Assembly (NCBI RefSeq): GCF_021130785.1
Contig: NW_025776231.1
Coordinates: 248,001-312,000 of the forward strand
Length of the DNA: 64,000 nucleotides
Direction of reading: 5' to 3'
Source: Homalodisca vitripennis
Taxonomy: Eukaryota; Arthropoda; Insecta; Hemiptera; Cicadellidae
In this document: positions 24,782 to 36,176 of the stretch, piece by piece
Layout: each line of letters begins with the position of its first letter
How positions within the stretch are numbered: the stretch's first letter is position 1
The notes under the pieces: generated by a model
What the model saw: the letters and a program-made list of their open reading frames with translations, nothing else
Told to the model about the DNA's origin: nothing
Databases searched by the model: none
Position numbers and translations under genes: made by a program

Positions 24782-25256
24782 ATGAAACTAAAAAACGATA
24801 AAACAAATTGACGGTCTTATGTAAATATAAAATCTAGTCGTAAATAAAAAATTTAAAATAGTACTTTTATATTATATTAAAGTGGCAAGCTTACTAAAGT
24901 TAAAATGTGGGTTATATTATTGTGTTAATGTGATTTTTATGTAGCTTTTTCGTTCACCACTCAGTTTGTTATCATCCACATTGCGTCACCTGGCGAGATC
25001 CTAATGTACAATCACCTATTATATAAGGAACTATAAGCAAACTAAGGAACGATTAAACACGGTCTTAAATATAGAATAAAGTCGTAAAAAATAATATTTA
25101 AAAGTTGTGTTTTATAACCATTACACTACAGTGGCAAGCTTACTAAAGGTAAAAAATGGGCCAAATTATTTTGATTATTATGTTGACTTTTTATTCACCA
25201 CTCAGTTTGTTATCATCCATATTCCGTCATCTGGTGAGATCCTAATGTACAATCAA
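24782..25256 (+). repeat. Two tandem copies of a ~249-bp unit
   Basis: GTGGCAAGCTTACTAAAG occurs at 24882 and 25131, and both are followed by 'caccactcagtttgttatca' and 'gagatcctaatgtacaatca' and preceded by 'cggtctta…tagtcgtaaa'. Many substitutions show the duplication is old. Confidence 0.8.
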
Positions 25257-27629
25257 AATGGGAATGAATAGTGGATATTATCTAAGCTGCACTTTGGAAA
25301 CACAGCTTCTGTTCCAATCTCTAGCAGCCTAGGCAAACAGGCTTACCAAATTCTATAAAATTAAGAGAAATCCACACTGCCAAACAATCATCATTTGCAG
25401 GAGCACCGAACTTGTAAATCATTATTCCTTTACTCCAGAGTCTCGACAATTGCAGTTCTAAATTCAAATAAATATTAACAGTCGCTGATTGGTGTTTGGC
25501 CTGGCGATCTTTTTATCTAAACACATAGGGGACAAACAAAGTCAAGTTCAAAATAATGTACGAACAAAGTAAGGGCTTTGGTTTTGATCTACTTTCTCAC
25601 CCGAAAATTTAGAGACCCGAGTTCCTTTCCCGGAAGCGATTGCTGTTTGTTCAGCATTTATTCAAGAAATTAAATTAGATTATTGCCAATCGTACAAATT
25701 TACTAGTAAAAAAAACCTTTTGACTTGAATTATATACACAGCATTCTTAGCTCTTTTATTGATTTGCAAATTTCTCTTCATGGTGGATTTCCCTCATTGT
25801 CTTTCCTTCATCTCTCTTGAAGCAACTTCTACCAATTCGAATTCCTCGTTACAATTCAACTATCCTTTCGCCTGAAAGTTGTCAATTGACTTTTCTTTCT
25901 CTACGAAGGTTAATTTGTACCAAGCTGCCTCTTTTTTGGGAAATCTTCTCATGCTTGAATACACTGAGAAGATAAAAGGGAAAGATTTAGATCAGAATTC
26001 CAGTTATCACTTAGCTGTCAGTAACAAAATTGGGTCTATCTAGTAGTTCCTTCATAGTTATTATTAGCCACCTTAAAAACTTTTTTCGTTAAACTTACAT
26101 TTACATGACTACTTTCTTACTTTCGTTACATTATTTATCTGTGCCAGATATTACTATTTCTACTAGACAAATATTATCAGCAATATAGCAGTAAAGATTC
26201 CAAGGTGCTAAATAACATTAGGCCTAATATTAATTCAGTTAAATTTATTATTTATCTCACTTCCTGGTGCTTTCAAATTTATGTAAACAAATTTTTAATA
26301 GTGAAAAAGTTTAGATTTGTATACTTTTAAATTTGTTACCAAAGGATTGCTTTATACATATTTGTAATAAACTTTATTACTAAATAATCATAGAAAAATA
26401 ACACATATTTTTTAGTATGGTAGAATGCTTAATGGATAGGTAATTTAAAAATATAATTCTTCTATGAAGGATCCGCGAAGGTATGTACTGGTAGAGAAAA
26501 ACAGCTGTTCCTCTGGAATTCGATTACGATAACTGATTACAATAGGGTAGAACAGTTGACAAATAATTTCTTCATCCCTTATGGTCGGAAACCAATCAAG
26601 GGATTCAGTTATTAGGTAATGTGGGTTAGGTAAGGAACAGTACTGCAGTCTCTTACTCGAGAATGTTTCGAGATTTTCAGTTTGGCTTTTTATTTATTTT
26701 TGTTTAAATTTTTCTTATCAAAAAACTTTTTTAAGTGGGTTTTTGTGTAACGAGACATTTTATACACCAATTAAGATTTTTGTAGCGGAAATTATTGGAA
26801 AATAAAGTTTTTTACAGGGAATTTGTAATATTTTTATAGATTAATGGAGATTAGGATATTCATTTCAAGCAAGATTTTATTCAAGTTAAGATTTAATTGC
26901 AAATATAATTCAGAGGCTTCTTGCAATAAAAGTTGTATATTTAACATTAAAAATAAACTATATATTAAGATTTTTGTTTGTAAGCTAATTACTTTAGAAA
27001 AAATACAGATTAAGAACAATTTTAACTTCTAATTGGTGCTAGCAGAAAGAGGAAGTTGAAAACGAGGCAAACGCTTGTGGATAGGTTGCTTTGGTTTGAA
27101 ATATATTTATGAAGATTAATTATAGTTAGAGTTTTAATTTTTAAATCGAGAAGTATTGAATCTAATTTGTTTTATTCTAAGACCTTTCTTTGGGAACCTT
27201 TTGAATGACAGGAGGTCCAATAACGAATTGATCATGGAGTCCAAATTTTTAAATATTAGTTCAACATTATTAAACAAATAAAAAAAAGTTTAAGACAGTA
27301 TTACTTTGTCTATTTTCTTCAATATCCTACATTAAATTATTTTAAAAAAAGAAACAAAAGTGTAGATAAACTAAACAAAAATATAGTACAGAGATTTCTG
27401 TTAGTTTGATTTCTAATTGATTGTAGCCAGTTATACTTTACACGTAGTATCGAGATATTGAATTATTCATTTGGCAATAACAAGTATCTGACAATTAGTT
27501 TAACGATATAAGCAATTACTATACGCCAAGTTGATAATAATTTTTTACAATTAAATTTATTTTTTGTTATTTGATACATAGTAAGACAAACATGTTCAAT
27601 TTATTCCTATTCATATCGCACACCCAGAA
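25257..27629. other. AT-rich sequence, no gene recognised
   Basis: No open frame above about 65 codons and no repeat that I could identify. Confidence 0.5.
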
Positions 27630-27658
27630 GAATACTGGCACAACTAAAAAATTGTCAT

Positions 27659-27683
27659 TTTTGAGTTATGCCACTATTCTAGA
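27659..27683 (+). repeat. Left terminal inverted repeat of the 4-kb transposon
   Basis: TTTTGAGTTATGCCACTATT plus CTAGA. It pairs with 31601-31625 at 22 of 25 positions. Confidence 0.7.
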
Positions 27684-27800
27684 CCGCAAAGACGTTCTGC
27701 GGACCTGTGTTGAACTCCCGTACTCCTATCTCGTCTAGTTCCCGCGTGGCAGCGCTAGTGTCAGTTTTCTTCTAACCGGTTTTGCAGCGTGTTTTGGTAG

Positions 27801-28095
27801 AACAGTGGCACTTTAGCCTTGTGCGGAGACGGATTGTATTTTTCGCTCTTGAATAGTGACACTTTTTAATTTGTGCCTGTGTTCACCTACAGGTAAGTTT
27901 ACTTTACTCATTACGTTTTATTAAAATAGTGGCACGTTTTAAGTTATGCCTGTATTCCACAAAATATGTGTGTCATTTTTCGCTTAAAGTGCCACTTTTA
28001 TTCGTAGTTTTTGAGTTCTGCCGGTATTCACGGAACAATTTCCATTTATATCAATTTCTATCTGGTACATTTTGAAAAGTGCCAGTTTTCTAATA
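27801..28095. repeat. Cluster of subterminal motifs, largely as inverted pairs
   Basis: Copies related to AATAGTGGCAC or its reverse complement GTGCCACTATT occur at about 27801, 27851 paired with 27868, 27924 paired with 27941, 27986 and 28013, and 28077, with one more at 28131. The pair at 27924-27958 is the clearest (AATAGTGGCACgttttaaGTTATGCCTGTATTC). Arrays of short subterminal motifs are transposase-binding sites in several DNA transposon families; that role here is inference. Confidence 0.65.
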
Positions 28096-28328
28096 CGAAT
28101 TAGAATAAAATATAGTTGTTCTAGTTTATAAAGTGCCAGTTTTCAAAAAATTTTACAATTATTGTTTTATTATTATTTTTTATTTACGAGTAGTTTAGAT
28201 TAATATAAACTGTAAATAGTTTATGTTAACACCTAACCTACCTGACATTGTTTTAATATTCATTTTACACATGATTATTCATTAAAAATCTCTCCTCCTT
28301 GAAATTGCAAGTGTAATGTTATTTTCAG
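27893..28328 (+). other. Probable intron in the 5' untranslated region of the transposase gene
   Basis: CCTACAG|GTAAGTTT at 27892/27893 is a near-consensus donor, and TTATTTTCAG|GCTATGG at 28328/28329 is a near-consensus acceptor three bases before the start codon. The 436-bp intron would remove most of the subterminal motif cluster from the mRNA. The transcription start is not visible. Confidence 0.6.
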
Positions 28329-28331
28329 GCT

Positions 28332-29377
28332 ATGGAGTCAAGAGGTAAAAGGCTGGTGAACAAAGTCCTGAACCAAGAGAATAGTCCAGTGCCAAGTTCA
28401 ACATGTGGGTTGCGAGAAATTTTCTTCTCCCCTTATCATGCAGATGCATCAGACGGACAGAAATCTATGAAGAACCAAGAACAAGAAAAGACTGAATGGG
28501 ACAAGACTGAAAATGATGTTATTACCAAAGAGGATGATACTGAAAACAACACAACTAGAAGAGATAATACTATGAATACTACAGCTGAAGAGTTTATGGC
28601 TGAAAACAATAAAAGTGGAGAAGACAAGACTGAAAGCATTATGAATGAAGAGGACACTACAAGACAAGTTGACGATAATACTACTGAAGAGAGTAAAACT
28701 GAAGAAGATACGACTGAAGAAAACAAATATAATAAAAGTAGAGTTGAGATAAACAAAAAAGAAGTACATAAGACTGAAGGGGCGGAAAGAGTAAGATCAG
28801 ATAATGAAAAATGGAAAATTGGATGAACCGATTGTCAAACTAGAATTAAACTTACTCGTATCCTTGAAAAAAGTAAAAATGTCAAGCAGAATTTACATCG
28901 TAATTCGAGCTCTTCTTCAGAAGCAGATGACACTGACCAGGATCCTGATTTTGATATAAACGACGAATGTCCAAAACGGAAAAAAAAAAACAGTTGTAAA
29001 CTCTTACAAATCTTTAAAAGGCATAAGAGTAATAGTTCTAACGATTCGTTTCATATACCAAGTACTTCCCGTTTTGACAATGTGAACATTAATATAAATG
29101 AAAATAATGAGCTGTCAGCACAAGTGGAAGACGAAAATGAATTGAACCGAGGAACCCCAGAAACGGTTTCTGAAAGAAAAGGAAGAAAGAGAAAAGCAAG
29201 GCCTTCAGAATGGATTAAAACCAAAAACAAGATTTTGAGAAATTCTGGACAAGGGTACACTAGTTATAAGAGTAAGAAAGAGTTTAAGGCTAAAGCTATT
29301 CGACCGGCATGTGGGGAAAAATTTAGACTCAAGTGCAGTTCAAGAGTAACTGAAGAACAAAGGAAATATATATTTTT
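28332..29377 (+). pseudogene. N-terminal part of the transposase, interrupted by a nonsense codon
   Basis: The ATG lies 3 bp after the splice acceptor and has G at +4. The first 164 codons begin MESRGKRLVNKVLNQ, followed by a Thr/Glu/Asp/Lys-rich low-complexity tract with repeated 'TEEDTTEENK'-like words. TGA at 28824-28826 interrupts it, but the same frame then continues open to about 29377 with an acidic segment (EADDTDQDPDFDIND), a basic segment (ERKGRKRKARPSEWIK) and a Cys-containing block (RPACGEKFRLKC, about 29298-29337) that in relatives carries paired cysteines. The frame then breaks inside 29354-29377, where it must shift by one base backward or two forward to join the catalytic part. 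Reading the whole as one gene gives a protein of about 900 residues. A short intron hiding the stop is an alternative: a GTAAGA donor is at 28791, but the best acceptor (28920) does not restore the frame. Confidence 0.65.
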
Positions 29378-29434
29378 GAACAGGTTTGGGCTCTCGGAGA
29401 TATTAATAGACAGCGTGACTTTATTTCTAAATGT

Positions 29435-31048
29435 TTGCAAGAAATAAATCCTACGTACAGATATGTCAGACCAGAAAGCAAAAGACATTTGAACAACGCT
29501 TTTTATTTCACTATTGATGAAGAAAAAGTTAGAGCGTGCAAACAGTTCTTTACTGCAACTTTGGATATACCAAATCGATACATTCGAACTGTGGTAGAAA
29601 AGTTGAGCACAGGTGGTTTTGTAAATAAAGATAATCGTGGCAAACACGGTCATCACAAAACGATTGATCCAGCTATCAAGGAAAGTGTAAGAAAACACAT
29701 TAACTCAATACCCCGGATAGAAAGCCACTATTTGCGTAAGCAAACCACTAAAGAGTTCATCGAAGGTGGTAAGCAAATCGCTGACTTGTATAGGGACTAC
29801 AAACAAGATTGCGAGAGAGATGGAATACCTTTTGCACATCCTGCTATGTATTCTCACATATGTAACAATGAGTTTAACTTATCTTTTTTTATACCAAAGA
29901 AAGACCAATGTGACCTATGCATTGCATATGAAAATGCCGATAATGAAACTAAAAAAACCTTACAAGAAAGATATGACACTCACTTAACAGAGAAAAGCCT
30001 GTCTCGCGAAGAAAAGGAGCGAGATAAGAAAAGTGAAGACAAAAATATTATTGTTGCTTGCTATGATCTCCAAGCAACTTTTCCTATACCAAAAGGGGAC
30101 GTTTCCATTTTCTATTATAAATCTAAACTGAATTGTCAAAACTTCACAATTTGTGATTTAAAAACAAAAACTGTACACTGTTATACCTGGCACGAAGGAG
30201 AAGGTGGCAGAGGTGTAAATGAATTGGGAACTGGTGTTTGGAAGTTTTTAAAAGACACATCAGATGCTGCTAGTGAAGAAGGAGAAGTGATATTTTACTC
30301 GGACAATTGTTGGGGGGGGCAGCAAAAGAACAAATTCATGATTTCCATGTACGTCTATGCAGTCACTGTGTTAAAAATTAAATCTATTACACATAAGTTT
30401 CTCATTAAAGGGCATACCCAAAACGAAGGAGACAGTGCCCACTCTGTCATAGAAAGGGCAGTTAAGAAGACACTAAAGTCAGGCCCAGTTTATGTTCCTT
30501 CTCAATACGTATCAATCATACGTATGGCAAAGAAAACCGGCACTCCATTCAAAGTAAATGAGATGTCCCATGATGATTTTATAGATTTTAAACAACTGTA
30601 CAAAGACTGTAGCTTTGTGACGCCTCAGGCAACCTCAAAGACAAAGATCCTAAAGAAAAAAGAATCAAAGGAATCAGGATGTAAAGGGCCATCAAAAAGC
30701 ACAAAGAAACTGGAAACTGTAGAAGATCAGGAAGAAGAAGAGCAAATTGATGAAAGTGGCAACAACAATGACGAAGAAAACAAATTTATGTTAAGCAAAG
30801 CTCTGGTTGTACGAGTTGAGAAAAATCAACCTACAAAGATACTTTACAAGAACTCCTATAGTGAACAGGAGTTTATGGAACATCAACAAAAAAGGAAAAG
30901 GTACTGCAAGCCAACTGCCTCAATACAACTTGTAGGAGCTTATAAGAAGAAGCCGACCATTGGAGAGAGAAAAAAAACTGATTTAATGAGCATGGTTGAT
31001 GCCAACGTAATCCCTAAGTTTTATAGTGACTTTTTCAAAAACCTTTAA
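29435..31048 (+). CDS. DDE transposase-like catalytic part, 537 codons open
   Basis: Largest open frame in the window; the same frame extends upstream to 29354 with EQVWALGDINRQRDF before the first ATG, so the ATG at 29435 is not the natural start. Visible features (residues from 29435): a helical N-terminal region with DNRGKHGHH (67-74); a possible zinc knuckle C143…C159-x2-C162 (QCDLC); then an RNase H-like core with candidate catalytic acids D211 (ACYDLQATFPIP), D290 (FYSDNCWGGQQKN) and E331 or D333 in GHTQNEGDSAHSVIE (327-340). After about 395 comes a Lys/Glu-rich linker and a basic C-terminus. The combination SDNC…GQ-KN plus GH-QNEGDS-H--IE marks a widespread family of insect transposon-derived 'integrase-like' proteins (possibly the DUF7869 group; from memory, not searched). 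Its expected role is cutting and joining transposon ends in the nucleus. Oddity: a Trp (W293) stands between DNC and GGQ next to a G8 run. Confidence 0.75.
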   Translation: MQEINPTYRYVRPESKRHLNNAFYFTIDEEKVRACKQFFTATLDIPNRYIRTVVEKLSTGGFVNKDNRGKHGHHKTIDPAIKESVRKHINSIPRIESHYLRKQTTKEFIEGGKQIADLYRDYKQDCERDGIPFAHPAMYSHICNNEFNLSFFIPKKDQCDLCIAYENADNETKKTLQERYDTHLTEKSLSREEKERDKKSEDKNIIVACYDLQATFPIPKGDVSIFYYKSKLNCQNFTICDLKTKTVHCYTWHEGEGGRGVNELGTGVWKFLKDTSDAASEEGEVIFYSDNCWGGQQKNKFMISMYVYAVTVLKIKSITHKFLIKGHTQNEGDSAHSVIERAVKKTLKSGPVYVPSQYVSIIRMAKKTGTPFKVNEMSHDDFIDFKQLYKDCSFVTPQATSKTKILKKKESKESGCKGPSKSTKKLETVEDQEEEEQIDESGNNNDEENKFMLSKALVVRVEKNQPTKILYKNSYSEQEFMEHQQKRKRYCKPTASIQLVGAYKKKPTIGERKKTDLMSMVDANVIPKFYSDFFKNL

Positions 31049-31549
31049 ACTTCCCTAAGCTTTACAGTTGAAATTGTGTATTTGGAATTTATTACCTTAG
31101 CTCTTTTTTACTTACAACCAAAGGTTCCTCATACGGTATCATTCGTGTCTTTAGAAAATGTTAATTTCTATCTTATCAGGATATTATTGAACTAAAAAAT
31201 ACCATTTTGTAGATAGTAACAACAGTATTGTAAAAGTTTCTATTTTTATCTGTAAACCCTTTATTATTATTTTTACGTATTATTATTAAACTAAAATAAT
31301 TTTTATTAAAAAAAATTAGCCCTAATTAGGCTATTTTAAACCTTAAAGCTGCATTTTTTTATATATGGATTTTTCCAATGTTTATCTTTGTACTTTTATA
31401 ATACTTACAATTAAAAGGGTTATCATCTTTAATCTGTTGTCTACTCTTTCATTGCTTTAATTCCTTTTAGCACACTTATAAATAGGCGGAACAGTTATAT
31501 TGATAAGAGGCACATCTAAAGAAGTAAAATAAAATAAAGGCAAAAGAAT

Positions 31550-31625
31550 TCTGGAATAGTGGCATAACTTAAAAAAATCCAATAAATATTGCAAAAGTTT
31601 TCTAGAAAAGTGGTACAACTCAAAA
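31550..31625 (-). repeat. Right end of the 4-kb transposon with two motif copies
   Basis: TCTGGAATAGTGGCATAACT (31550-31569) and TCTAGAAAAGTGGTACAACT (31601-31620) are direct repeats of each other, and both are inverted relative to the left end. The outer one carries the better match to the left TIR border (…CTCAAAA). Confidence 0.7.
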
Positions 31626-31764
31626 TAAACTAATTAAACTTCTTTTGTAAGAAACTTGCAATAAATACCACTAGATAACTACGATTACAACACATTATAT
31701 AACAAATACTTATCATTATAACAATTATTTTTCAATAAAATATTTAAGAAACAATACTATTTGT

Positions 31765-34750
31765 TCTTATTTCCGGGCAACAATACAACAACACCGCAAT
31801 TTCCATACAAATGGCCAGGATCGTTTTACCAAGCTTCTGGCTATTACAAAAGAATTTACTCGGTCCTAGTCACTTTCTGGGCAACGATACAACACCGCAA
31901 TCTCCATACAAATGGCCAGGATTGTTTTACCAAGCCGCTGGCTATTACAACAGAATGAACTCGGTCCTAGTCTCTTTCCGGGCAACGATACAACAACACC
32001 GCAATCTCCATACAAATGGCCAGGATTGTTTTACCAAACCTTTGGCTATCACAACATAATAAACTCGGTTCTAGTCTCTTATCGCGTAAAGATACAACAC
32101 TACCATCTCCATAAAAATAGCCAGGATTGTTTTACCAAACCTTTGGCTATCACAACATAAAAAACTCGGTTCTAGTCTCTTATCGCGTAAGTATACAACA
32201 CCACCATCTCCATAAAAATGGCCAGGATAGTTTTACCAAACCTTTGGCTATCACAACATAATAAACTCGGTTCTAGTCTCTTATCGCGTAAAGATACAAC
32301 ACAACCATCTCCATAAAAATGGCCAGGATTGTTTTACCAAACCTTTGGCTATCACAACATAATAAACTCGGTTCTAGTCTCTTATCGCGTAAAGATACAA
32401 CACCACCATCTCCATAAAAATGGCCAGGATTGTTTTACCAAACCTTTGGCTATCACAACATAATAAACTCGGTTCTAGTCTCTTATCGCGTAAAGATACA
32501 ACACCACCATCTCCATAAAAATGGCCAGGATTGTTTTACCAAACCTTTAGTTATCACAACATAATAAACTCGGTTCTAGTCTCTTATCGCGTAAAGATAC
32601 AACAACACCACCATCTCCATAAAAATGGCCAGGATTGTTTTACCAAACCTTTGGCTATCACAACATAAAAAACTCGGTTCTAGTCTCTTATCGCGTAAAG
32701 ATACAACAACACTACCATCTCCATAAAAATGGCCAGGATTGTTTTACCAAACCTTTGGCTATCACAACATAATAAACTCGGTTCTAGTCTCTTATCGCGT
32801 AAAGATACAACAACACCACCATCTCCATAAAAATGGCCAGGATTGTTTTACCAAACCTTTGGCCATCACAACATAATAAACTCGGTTCTAGTCTCTTATC
32901 GCGTAAAGATACAACAACACCACCATCTCCATACAAATGGCCAGGATTGTTTTACCAAACCTTTCGCTTTCACAACATAATAAACTCGGTTCTAGTCTCT
33001 TATCGCGTAAAGATACAACACCACCTTCTCCATAAAAATGGCCAGGATTGTTTTACCAAACCTTTGGCTATCACAACATAATAAACTCGGTTCTAGTCTC
33101 TTATCGCGTAAAGATACAACAACACCACCATCTCCATAAAAATGGCCAGGATTGTTTTACCAAACCTTTGGCTATCACAACATAAAAAACTCGGTTCTAG
33201 TCTCTTATCGCGTAAAGATACAACAACACCACCATCTCCATAAAAATGGCCAGGATTGTTTTACCAAACCTTTGGCTATCACAACATAATAAACTCGGTT
33301 CTAGTCTCTTATCGCGTAAAGATACAACAACACCACCATCTCCATAAAAATGGCCAGGATTGTTTTACCAAACCTTTGGCCATCACAACATAATAAACTC
33401 GGTTCTAGTCTCTTATCGCGTATAGATACAACAACACCACCATCTCCATACAAATGGCCAGGATTGTTTTACCAAACCTTTCGCTTTCACAACATAATAA
33501 ACTCGGTTCTAGTCTCTTATCGCGCAAAGATACAACAACACCACCATCTCCATACAAATGGCCAGGATTGTTTTACAAAGCTTCTGGCTATTACAACAGA
33601 ATGAACTCGGTTCTAGTCTCTTATCGCGCAAAGATACAACAACACCACCATCTCCATACAAATGGCCAGGATTGTTTTACAAAGCTTCTGGCTATTACAA
33701 CAGAATGAACTCGGTTCTAGTCTCTTATCGCGCAAAGATACAATAACACCACCATCTCCATACAAATGGCCAGAATTGTTTTACAAAGATTCTGGCTATT
33801 ACAACAGAATGAACTCGGTTCTAGTCTCTTATCGCGCAAAGATACAACAACACCACCATCTCCATACAAATGGCCAGGATTGTTTTACAAAGCTTCTGGC
33901 TATTACAACAGAATGAACTCGGTTCTAGTCTCTTATCGCGCAAAGATACAACAACACCACTATCTCCATACAAATGGCCAGAATTGTTTTACAAAGCTTC
34001 TGGCTATTACAACAGAATGAACTCGGTTCTAGTCTCTTATCGCGCAAAGATACAACCACACCACCATCTCCATACAAATGGCCAGAATTGTTTTACAAAG
34101 CTTCTGGCTATTACAACAGAATGAACTCGGTTCTAGTCTCTTATCGCGCAAAGTTACAACAACACCACCATCTCCATACAAATGGCCAGAATTGTTTTAC
34201 AAAGCTTCTGGCTATTACAACAGAATGAACTCGGTTCTAGTCTCTTATCGCGCAAAGATACAACCACACCACCATCTCCATACAAATGGCCAGAATTGTT
34301 TTACAAAGCTTCTGGCTATTACAACAGAATGAACTCGGTTCTAGTCTCTTATCGCGCAAAGATACAACAACACCACCATCTCCATACAAATGGCCAGAAT
34401 TGTTTTACAAAGCTTCTGGCTATTACAACAGAATGAACTCAGTTCTAGTCTCTTATCGCACAAAGATACAACAACACCACCATCTCCATACAAATGGCCA
34501 GAATTGTTTTACAAAGCTTCTGGCTATTACAACAGAATGAACTCGGTTCTAGTCTCTTATCGCGCAAAGATACAACAACACCACCTTCTCCATACAAATG
34601 GCCAGAATTGTTTTACAAAGCTTCTGGCTATTACAACAGAATGAACTCGGTCCTAGTCTTTTATCTGGTAACGATACACCAACACCGCAATCTACATACA
34701 AATGGCCAGGATTGTTTTACCAAGCCTCTGGCAATTCAACAGAATGAATC
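31765..34750 (+). repeat. 104-bp satellite array, about 29 copies, two subfamilies
   Basis: Unit: ATGGCCAGGATTGTTTTAC, then 'ctttggctatcacaac', 'ctcggttctagtctcttatc', 'gcgtaaagatacaacaac', 'accaccatctccataca'. Period is 101-107 bp on the left and exactly 104 bp from about 33350. Type A (32040-33540) has ACCAAACCTTTGGCTATCAC; type B (33560-34640) has ACAAAGCTTCTGGCTATTAC. The first three and the last copies share an older form (gcaacgatacaac…ccgcaat). Every monomer starts an 84-codon open frame spanning about 2.4 monomers; since 104 is not a multiple of 3 and the frames overlap, these are not genes. The array begins about 140 bp after the transposon end. Confidence 0.97.
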
Positions 34751-36140
34751 TGTCGCTTTCAGGCATTTCTAGTTTACTGTTTATTTATTTTAAGCTGTAG
34801 TAAATTTTTACAGCAATAAAAAAATATTACATTTTCTGTGGATTATGCAGTTTATGTGTGTATAAATAAATCGACATTAATTCATAATTAACTTTTTTAT
34901 TCTTGAAACAAAACAAGATATCTTTTTCATGGAGTGAAATGTTCCTTCACTATTTACGGAGAATATTAATCTAACGGATAATGCCAGTACCACTTCGTAG
35001 CTATGTTCTTAGTTATTCAAAGACTTATCAGATTACAAAATTAAAGCTGCGATGTTCAACAAGACACATTCTAGTTAATAGATCTCACACTGGCTTGCGA
35101 TATGACACTTGAGTATTTAAGAAATAATTTCTTGGTTGACACAATTGTTTTAATTTGTCCAAGATCTGATTTGTTTTGAGATTACCTGGTTTAGCTAAGG
35201 AGTTTGCCAATTTTCGTACAAATAACTAAAGTTACAGATTCAATAAACATCCCGTTTCATCAACGTATACGCTGGGGATTTGGAAGGTTTTAGTACAACA
35301 TTGTAGCAAACGGTTTACCGAGTTGTTGAACATTCCTCGTTTCAGATCATTTTAGGATATTGGAAATTCGGAAAACTAAAATATAATACTTTTAGGTCTT
35401 CCAACTCTTTTTAAGACGATGAACGTCGATGATTTGCGTGAAAAATTTCTCTTTTGTGGCCGTAAGACAAATGTTTTAAATTTCATTCTTGTACAGCAAC
35501 TGAGAATTGAACGTAAATATATTAATTCTGGAGCTTGCACTCCCAATTAAACCCATATGATCTTTATGAAAATAGTTTAGTATTTTACATTAAAGCCATG
35601 ACGTATACGTGTGCCAAATTCAACTTTTCTGATATCGGGATGCTGTAGAGTGAGGGAGGGCTTTGCTTTTTATACATAGAGAAAAACCTGTTTGTACTAA
35701 ACAAACTTAAAAGCATATTTTAAACATCTCTTTACAAATTTAATTTGAATCACAACGATTCTTGTTGGGTTTAATAATTTATCTTACACTACTGCAATAC
35801 ATATATATATAGTATACCTACTAAGAGGGTTATATGTTTGTGACAATGCTAATAATGTTCCAATTGTAAAAAAAGATAACTAGTTATTTATTTAGTTACT
35901 AGATTTATTTAGTAATAATCTCGTATATTAACAAAAGTATGTTTCTTAAAGAATAGGTAATGAGTTTTTTGCTTAATTTGTCTTAGATACATGACTAGGA
36001 ATTTTTTGATGCAACATTGCAATGATTTCAAATGTATTGTTATAATAATAACTTTTACTTCTTACATCTTTCTTATTGTTAAAAATACATTTGTGTCTCT
36101 CAAGAAACAAAAGTATTAAGGTTAATGGTGGACAGCATTC
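34751..36140. other. AT-rich sequence between two satellites, no gene recognised
   Basis: Nothing identifiable; open frames are under 90 codons. Confidence 0.5.
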
Positions 36141-36176
36141 AATCCTTGATTGTATTGTAACACAAAAGATAAAATT

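Larger units (their letters stand above)
27659..31625 (+). mobile_element. DNA transposon with DDE-type transposase and repeated subterminal motifs
   Basis: A ~4-kb unit encloses the transposase gene. The ends are a 25-bp inverted repeat (27659-27683 and 31601-31625, 22 of 25 matched). A second inverted match, AGTTATGCCACTATTCYAGA, pairs 27664-27683 with 31550-31569. The core GAATAGTGGCAcaact is repeated many times in the left 500 bp, often as facing pairs. No convincing target-site duplication is visible (left flank TTGTCAT, right flank TAAACTA), so the exact borders may lie slightly outside. A further motif copy lies outside the left border (27630-27645). The family is not one I can name with certainty; Sola-like or another insect DDE superfamily is possible. 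Confidence 0.65.

Noticed and set aside
28436..28769. Two 106-codon minus-strand open frames and a 144-codon one at 29264-29698
   Set aside because: They are antisense shadows of the transposase gene, rich in Ser/Val/Phe as expected from the complement of Glu/Thr/Lys codons.
29365..29385. Programmed -1 ribosomal frameshift joining the two transposase frames
   Set aside because: The shift direction fits, but the site reads A-TTT-TTG and not a canonical X-XXY-YYZ heptamer, and no clear downstream structure is visible; a mutation or error is simpler.
31811..34772. A ladder of 82-92-codon plus-strand open frames with nearly the same peptide (MARIVLQSFWLLQQNE…)
   Set aside because: They repeat every 104 bp, overlap one another and run through monomers in shifting frames, so they result from the satellite and not from a gene family.
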